A DNA stretch of 27,165 nucleotides from CAVORB01 sp964395315 (GTDB lineage Bacteria; Pseudomonadota; Gammaproteobacteria; Chromatiales; Chromatiaceae): the NCBI GenBank assembly GCA_964395315.1, contig CAYNBI010000047.1:1-27165 (forward strand), in the 5' to 3' direction. Positions 24,215 to 27,165 of the stretch are shown here, piece by piece; position 1 is the first letter of the stretch; every line of letters begins with the position of its first letter. The position numbers and the translations under genes were made by a program. The notes beneath the pieces were generated by a model. It did not search any database and was not told the DNA's origin. It worked only from the letters and a program-made list of their open reading frames with translations.

Positions 24215-24568
24215 ATCTGTGCAAAGGTCCTGGAAACGGCGCTCCAGGCCACGCGAGAAAGGCATTCCTGCCCCTCTGGCCAAAAAATCACCAATTCGCT
24301 TTACGCAAGAAAATCAGCTAAATGCGATATTTGATTGATGACCTGATTTAACCTCTTGACAAGCGCGGCAACTTTCTCTAGGCGTCCGCCGCACTGTGCA
24401 CAAGTGCCTGCCTGGGGTCGCGAATCCGGCCCAAACCCGCTCCGAGCGGTCCCGGGCCAAAGGCCCGCAGTGTAGCCGCTCGCACGGGGCGGCGCATTGC
24501 GGAGCGCGAAGAGGCCCCGCCGCGGATGCCAAGACGCCCGCCCCTGAACCGCAGGATCCACTCGCACC

Positions 24569-26143
24569 ATGAGCGCACGCATGTCCGCCATCGCCGACCA
24601 GGACGGCTTCCTCTTCGACAGCGACCAGATTCGGGCCCGGGCTGAACCCAATGCCGCGCGCGCAGGCGTGCGCCCCTTCAAGCACAACCGAGTGACGGGC
24701 CTGGAGCGGGAGAACGAACGACTGTGGGCGGAGGTGGAGGACGAGGAGACGGAGGACAAGCTCTCCTTCGCGCTCGCCTACAACGCCGACGGCAATCTCC
24801 AAGCGAGCTGCGCCTGCGCTGCTCGAGGGGACCAACCCTGCCTCCACGCCTTGGCCGCCCCGTTCGCATACGCGACCCGTTTTGACTCGCCGGGAGAGGT
24901 CGCGGGCGCGGTGGAAAGTGCGATCGACGAGCGGGCCGAACTCGGCCGGGCGGAGGTCAAGGTCGAGTAACTGTCCGGCGAGCCCTGGTCCGGTACCTGG
25001 AGCACACGATCCATCACCTCCGCCACCCACTTCCCGGTCCAATACCGGGTGCACGTCCGCGCCCTGCACCGGCGCGCGAACTACTGCACCTGCCCGGACT
25101 TCGCGACCAATCAGCTCGGCACCTGCAAGCACGTCGAGGCGGTCCTGCACCGCATCCGCAAGCGCCGCGACTTCAAGCGCATCAAGGACCTGCCGCCAAC
25201 CTCCCCCTACGTCTACTTGGATTGGGAGGCCGCCGACGCTCCCGTTGTCCGACTGCAGCGACCAGCGGGGATCGAGACAGACTTCGCCACCCTGCTGGAC
25301 GAATATTTCAACGCCGCCGGCGCCTTCCAGCGTCGGCTGCCGGAGGATCTGCTGCGCTTCACCGAACTCGCGTCCAGGCGCAACGATCTCGATCTGGGCG
25401 AGGACGCCCTCGACCACGCCCGCCATCTCGCCGAGACCTCCGCCCGGCAGGTCCGGGCGCGGGATCCCGCCGAGCGGATTCGCGCCACGGGCGGCCGGCC
25501 GCCGCAAGTCAGCGCCCGTCTCTACCCGTACCAGATGGACGGCGTAGCCTTTCTGGCCGGCAATGGCCGCGCCCTATTGGCGGACGACATGGGACTGGGC
25601 AAGACCCTGCAGGCGATCGCCGCCGCCACCTGGCTGCGGGAGCAGGCGGAGGCCGAGCGGGTTCTGATCGTCTGCCCCGCATCCCTCAAGCAGCAACGGG
25701 CACGGGAGATCCGCAAGTTCACCGGGCAGGAGACCCAGGTGGTGCAGGGCCCGGCGGCCGCGCGGGCGGCCCAGTACCGGCACCGAACGGGCTTCTTCAT
25801 CATCAACCACGAGCTGGCGCTGCGCGATGCCGCCCTCATCAAAGAGATCCTGCTCCCGGACATGCTGATCCTCGAAGAGGGCCAGCGCATCAAGAACTGG
25901 CGCACCAAGATCGCCTCCGCGATCAAGCGCACTCCCTCCCGCTACGCCTTTGTGCTCAGCGGCACGCCGCTCGAGAACCCCTTGGAGGACCTCTGCAGAC
26001 TGATGCAGGAGGATGCCCACAGGGCGATCCACCGTCTCCGAACCCGTTGCAATTCCCGGGCAATTCGCGGAACCTCCCGCGGGAGTTCCCACCTACCCGG
26101 GCCCGCGCACAAGCAAGATTGTCCGCGCGGAAAGTCAATATAG
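24569..26143 (+). pseudogene. SNF2-family helicase with two SWIM zinc fingers, broken and truncated
   Basis: Remnant of a SWIM-SNF2 ATPase. One frame carries it throughout, interrupted by TAA at 24968-24970. Counting through the stop from ATG 24569: first SWIM motif C81xC83..C91xH93, the stop after residue 133, LSGEPWSGTW, a second SWIM motif starting at C173 (CTCPDFATNQLGTCKH), then the SNF2 N-terminal ATPase lobe with Walker A Lys345 in DDMGLGKT and motif III SGTPLEN. Motif II reads EEGQ at 436-439 where DEAQ is expected, removing the catalytic Asp. Homology stops near 26010 and the frame ends at 26143 in unrelated sequence; the C-terminal helicase lobe is missing. An ORF from about 25049 could still be translated but would be a half-enzyme. 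Intact relatives are DNA-dependent ATPases of unclear role. Confidence 0.85.
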
Positions 26144-26353
26144 GCGCAAAAAAGGAAAGACCCCTCTTCGTGACCCTTTTCCGCGCAAATCCACCTCCCG
26201 ATCTAGCAAATCGTTCGTGCGGAGCTTGCCCATTACATGGTTCACGCCGCCCCGCTCAAACATCGGGCCTGTAGCATGTGAGGGGCGTCATGTGAGGCGT
26301 CCGCCTATATGATTTTCTATGGGAAACTTTATATTGATTAGAGGAATTCAGAA
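26011..26353. other. junction region between helicase remnant and lower-GC segment
   Basis: After the helicase homology ends, about 340 bases show no recognisable gene. GC content falls along it. It contains a 12-bp palindrome CTCCCGCGGGAG (26074-26085) and a near-tandem repeat of CATGTGAGG (26275-26283, 26289-26297). The last 55 bases are AT-rich, with TATATT at 26330-26335 as a likely -10 element for the next gene, though without a clear -35. I find no transposase or terminal inverted repeats. Confidence 0.5.
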
Positions 26354-27165
26354 ATGAAGATGAATTATCAAGAGCTAGATCCTTTCAGGCTTGAAGGCCA
26401 TGTCGCGATTGTAACAGGGGCTGGAGCGGGGATTGGGCGAGGTATTGCTGAGCTGTTTGCCAGTGCAGGAGCTGCTGTGGTTGTGAGCGATCTCAAGGAG
26501 CACAATGCCAGTGAGGTAGCACGAGGAATAGGTAATGCCGGAGGCCAAGCTATCGCCGTAGCCTGTGATGTGACCGATGACCAGGCATTGGAGCGCTTGG
26601 TCAAGGTGACGCTCGACACCTTCGGCAGAATCACATTACTGGTGAACAATGCGGGGGGAGGCGGGCCGAAACCTTTTGAGATGCCGATGGATACGTTCGT
26701 GTGGGCCTACAGGCTGAATGTTTTCTCGGTGTTTCGGCTTTGCCAGCTGTGTGCGCCGCACATGGAAGCCACAGGAGGAGGAGCCATTCTGAATATTTCT
26801 TCCATGTCGGCGGAGAACAAGAATGTACACATGGCTGCGTACGGTTCTTCGAAGGCCGCGCTTAGCCATCTGACGCGAAACATCGCGTTTGACTTGGGGC
26901 CTAAGGGAATTCGCGTAAATGCGATCGCCCCGGGGGCCATCAAGACCGGCGCTTTGGCAAGCGTATTAACACCGGAGATCGAAACGGCCATGGTCCAGCA
27001 TACCCCGCTATCCCGGCTTGGAGAAGTCAGCGATATCGCTTATGGTTATTTCGTTGACGACATCAGCGGCCATGACTTGGGGGCGTCCTTCACGACCTCG
27101 GCCCTTAAGGCGCTTCTGATTCAGAACGCCAAGCAGGCGAATATGCCCTCCGACAAGATCCAGGC
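26354..27165 (+). CDS. hdhA: 7-alpha-hydroxysteroid dehydrogenase-like SDR, with aberrant C-terminal end (runs off window)
   Basis: A classical SDR very close in pattern to E. coli HdhA, which oxidises the 7-alpha-hydroxyl of bile acids with NAD+; whether this protein uses steroids is not known. Seen: cofactor loop TGAGAGIG at 21-28, VNNAGGGGPKPFEMPM, ISSMSAENKN and the catalytic Y163xxxK167 (YGSSK), then APGAIKTGAL and TPEIETAMVQHTPLSRLGEVSDIA. From residue 230 (base 27041) the family sequence stops: instead of the expected final strand and VDGG/SGG loop, the frame continues through YGYFVDDISGHDLG and at least 40 residues unlike any SDR, still open at the window end. GAGGAA (26341-26346) is 7 nt before ATG 26354. 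GC content and codon use are lower than in the neighbouring genes, suggesting transfer. The gene is probably a chimera or disrupted copy. Confidence 0.85.
   Translation, partial: MKMNYQELDPFRLEGHVAIVTGAGAGIGRGIAELFASAGAAVVVSDLKEHNASEVARGIGNAGGQAIAVACDVTDDQALERLVKVTLDTFGRITLLVNNAGGGGPKPFEMPMDTFVWAYRLNVFSVFRLCQLCAPHMEATGGGAILNISSMSAENKNVHMAAYGSSKAALSHLTRNIAFDLGPKGIRVNAIAPGAIKTGALASVLTPEIETAMVQHTPLSRLGEVSDIAYGYFVDDISGHDLGASFTTSALKALLIQNAKQANMPSDKIQ

Larger units (their letters stand above)
24114..24568. other. AT-rich intergenic region upstream of lplT-aas
   Basis: 455 bases between divergent genes. The part from about 24120 to 24370 is clearly AT-rich against its GC-rich surroundings. It holds the lplT-aas promoter, a DnaA box, and an inverted repeat GCCAGA/TCTGGC (24139-24161) in the lplT-aas leader. 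A perfect plus-strand TTGACA at 24356-24361 has only a poor -10 (TAGGCG) at 17 bp. The short open frames here do not look coding. Confidence 0.6.

Noticed and set aside
24153..24338. Possible 61-residue protein in the AT-rich island
   Set aside because: It overlaps the lplT-aas promoter and DnaA box, lacks a ribosome binding site and resembles no protein.
24120..24370. Chromosomal or plasmid replication origin
   Set aside because: Only one perfect DnaA box is seen, there are no iterons, and no dnaA, gyrB, parAB or rep gene is near.
26074..26085. CTCCCGCGGGAG palindrome as an insertion-sequence end
   Set aside because: There is no matching second end, no target duplication and no transposase in the window.
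1..27165. CRISPR array, tRNA, rRNA, toxin-antitoxin or known defence system
   Set aside because: No spaced direct repeats, cloverleaf-like sequence or recognisable system genes were found on reading both strands.

Overview
The window looks like chromosomal DNA of a GC-rich gammaproteobacterium. The gene families found (HrpB, RlmKL, an LplT-Aas fusion, an RpfE-type protein, DUF938, AlaC next to Hom) fit the Chromatiales/Xanthomonadales side of the class, but I cannot name a genus. Most of the window is compact, GC-rich housekeeping and conserved-hypothetical sequence. It is draft assembly: there is a run of exactly 100 N at 11611-11710, flanked on both sides by the same 55-bp sequence, so the two sides are probably contig ends overlapping by one assembly k-mer.

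Layout, left to right. The 3' end of hrpB (+) converges on a 1216-residue membrane protein of unknown function (-). A two-gene minus-strand unit follows: a small membrane/coiled-coil protein, then a double-VOC protein. Next come a REC-GGDEF diguanylate cyclase (+) and a tight plus-strand group: a DUF938 methyltransferase, a YbaK-type aminoacyl-tRNA deacylase overlapping it by 4 nt, and an SDR-like protein with Phe in place of the catalytic Tyr. A small exported protein with its own TATAAT promoter converges on an RpfE-type protein (-), the two stop codons overlapping. After the assembly gap lie hom and alaC (-), supplying steps of aspartate-family and alanine metabolism. Divergent from alaC are an Mth938-domain protein and a membrane-anchored hypothetical (+). 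An orphan HMGL/DRE-TIM-type aldolase (-) is divergent from rlmKL (+), which is coupled to a lipoprotein gene. A 96-residue exported protein with a duplicated GNPDL motif follows. Then comes a very large lysophospholipid flippase / acyltransferase / acyl-ACP synthetase fusion (-).

The right end differs in character. An AT-rich island (about 24120-24370) carries a good promoter for the lplT-aas fusion and a perfect DnaA box next to it. Beyond it lies a decaying SNF2-family helicase gene with two SWIM zinc-finger motifs: it has an in-frame stop, an altered DEAQ box and no C-terminal helicase half. The sequence then changes to a lower-GC segment with an hdhA-like 7-alpha-hydroxysteroid dehydrogenase gene. 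Its reading frame leaves the family at about residue 230 and runs into unrelated open sequence at the window edge. This looks like acquired or rearranged DNA.

I found no CRISPR array, tRNA, rRNA, complete insertion sequence or recognisable defence operon. The strongest leads are the chimeric/foreign right end, the dual-SWIM SNF2 remnant, the DnaA box at the lplT-aas promoter and the unassigned 1216-residue membrane protein.
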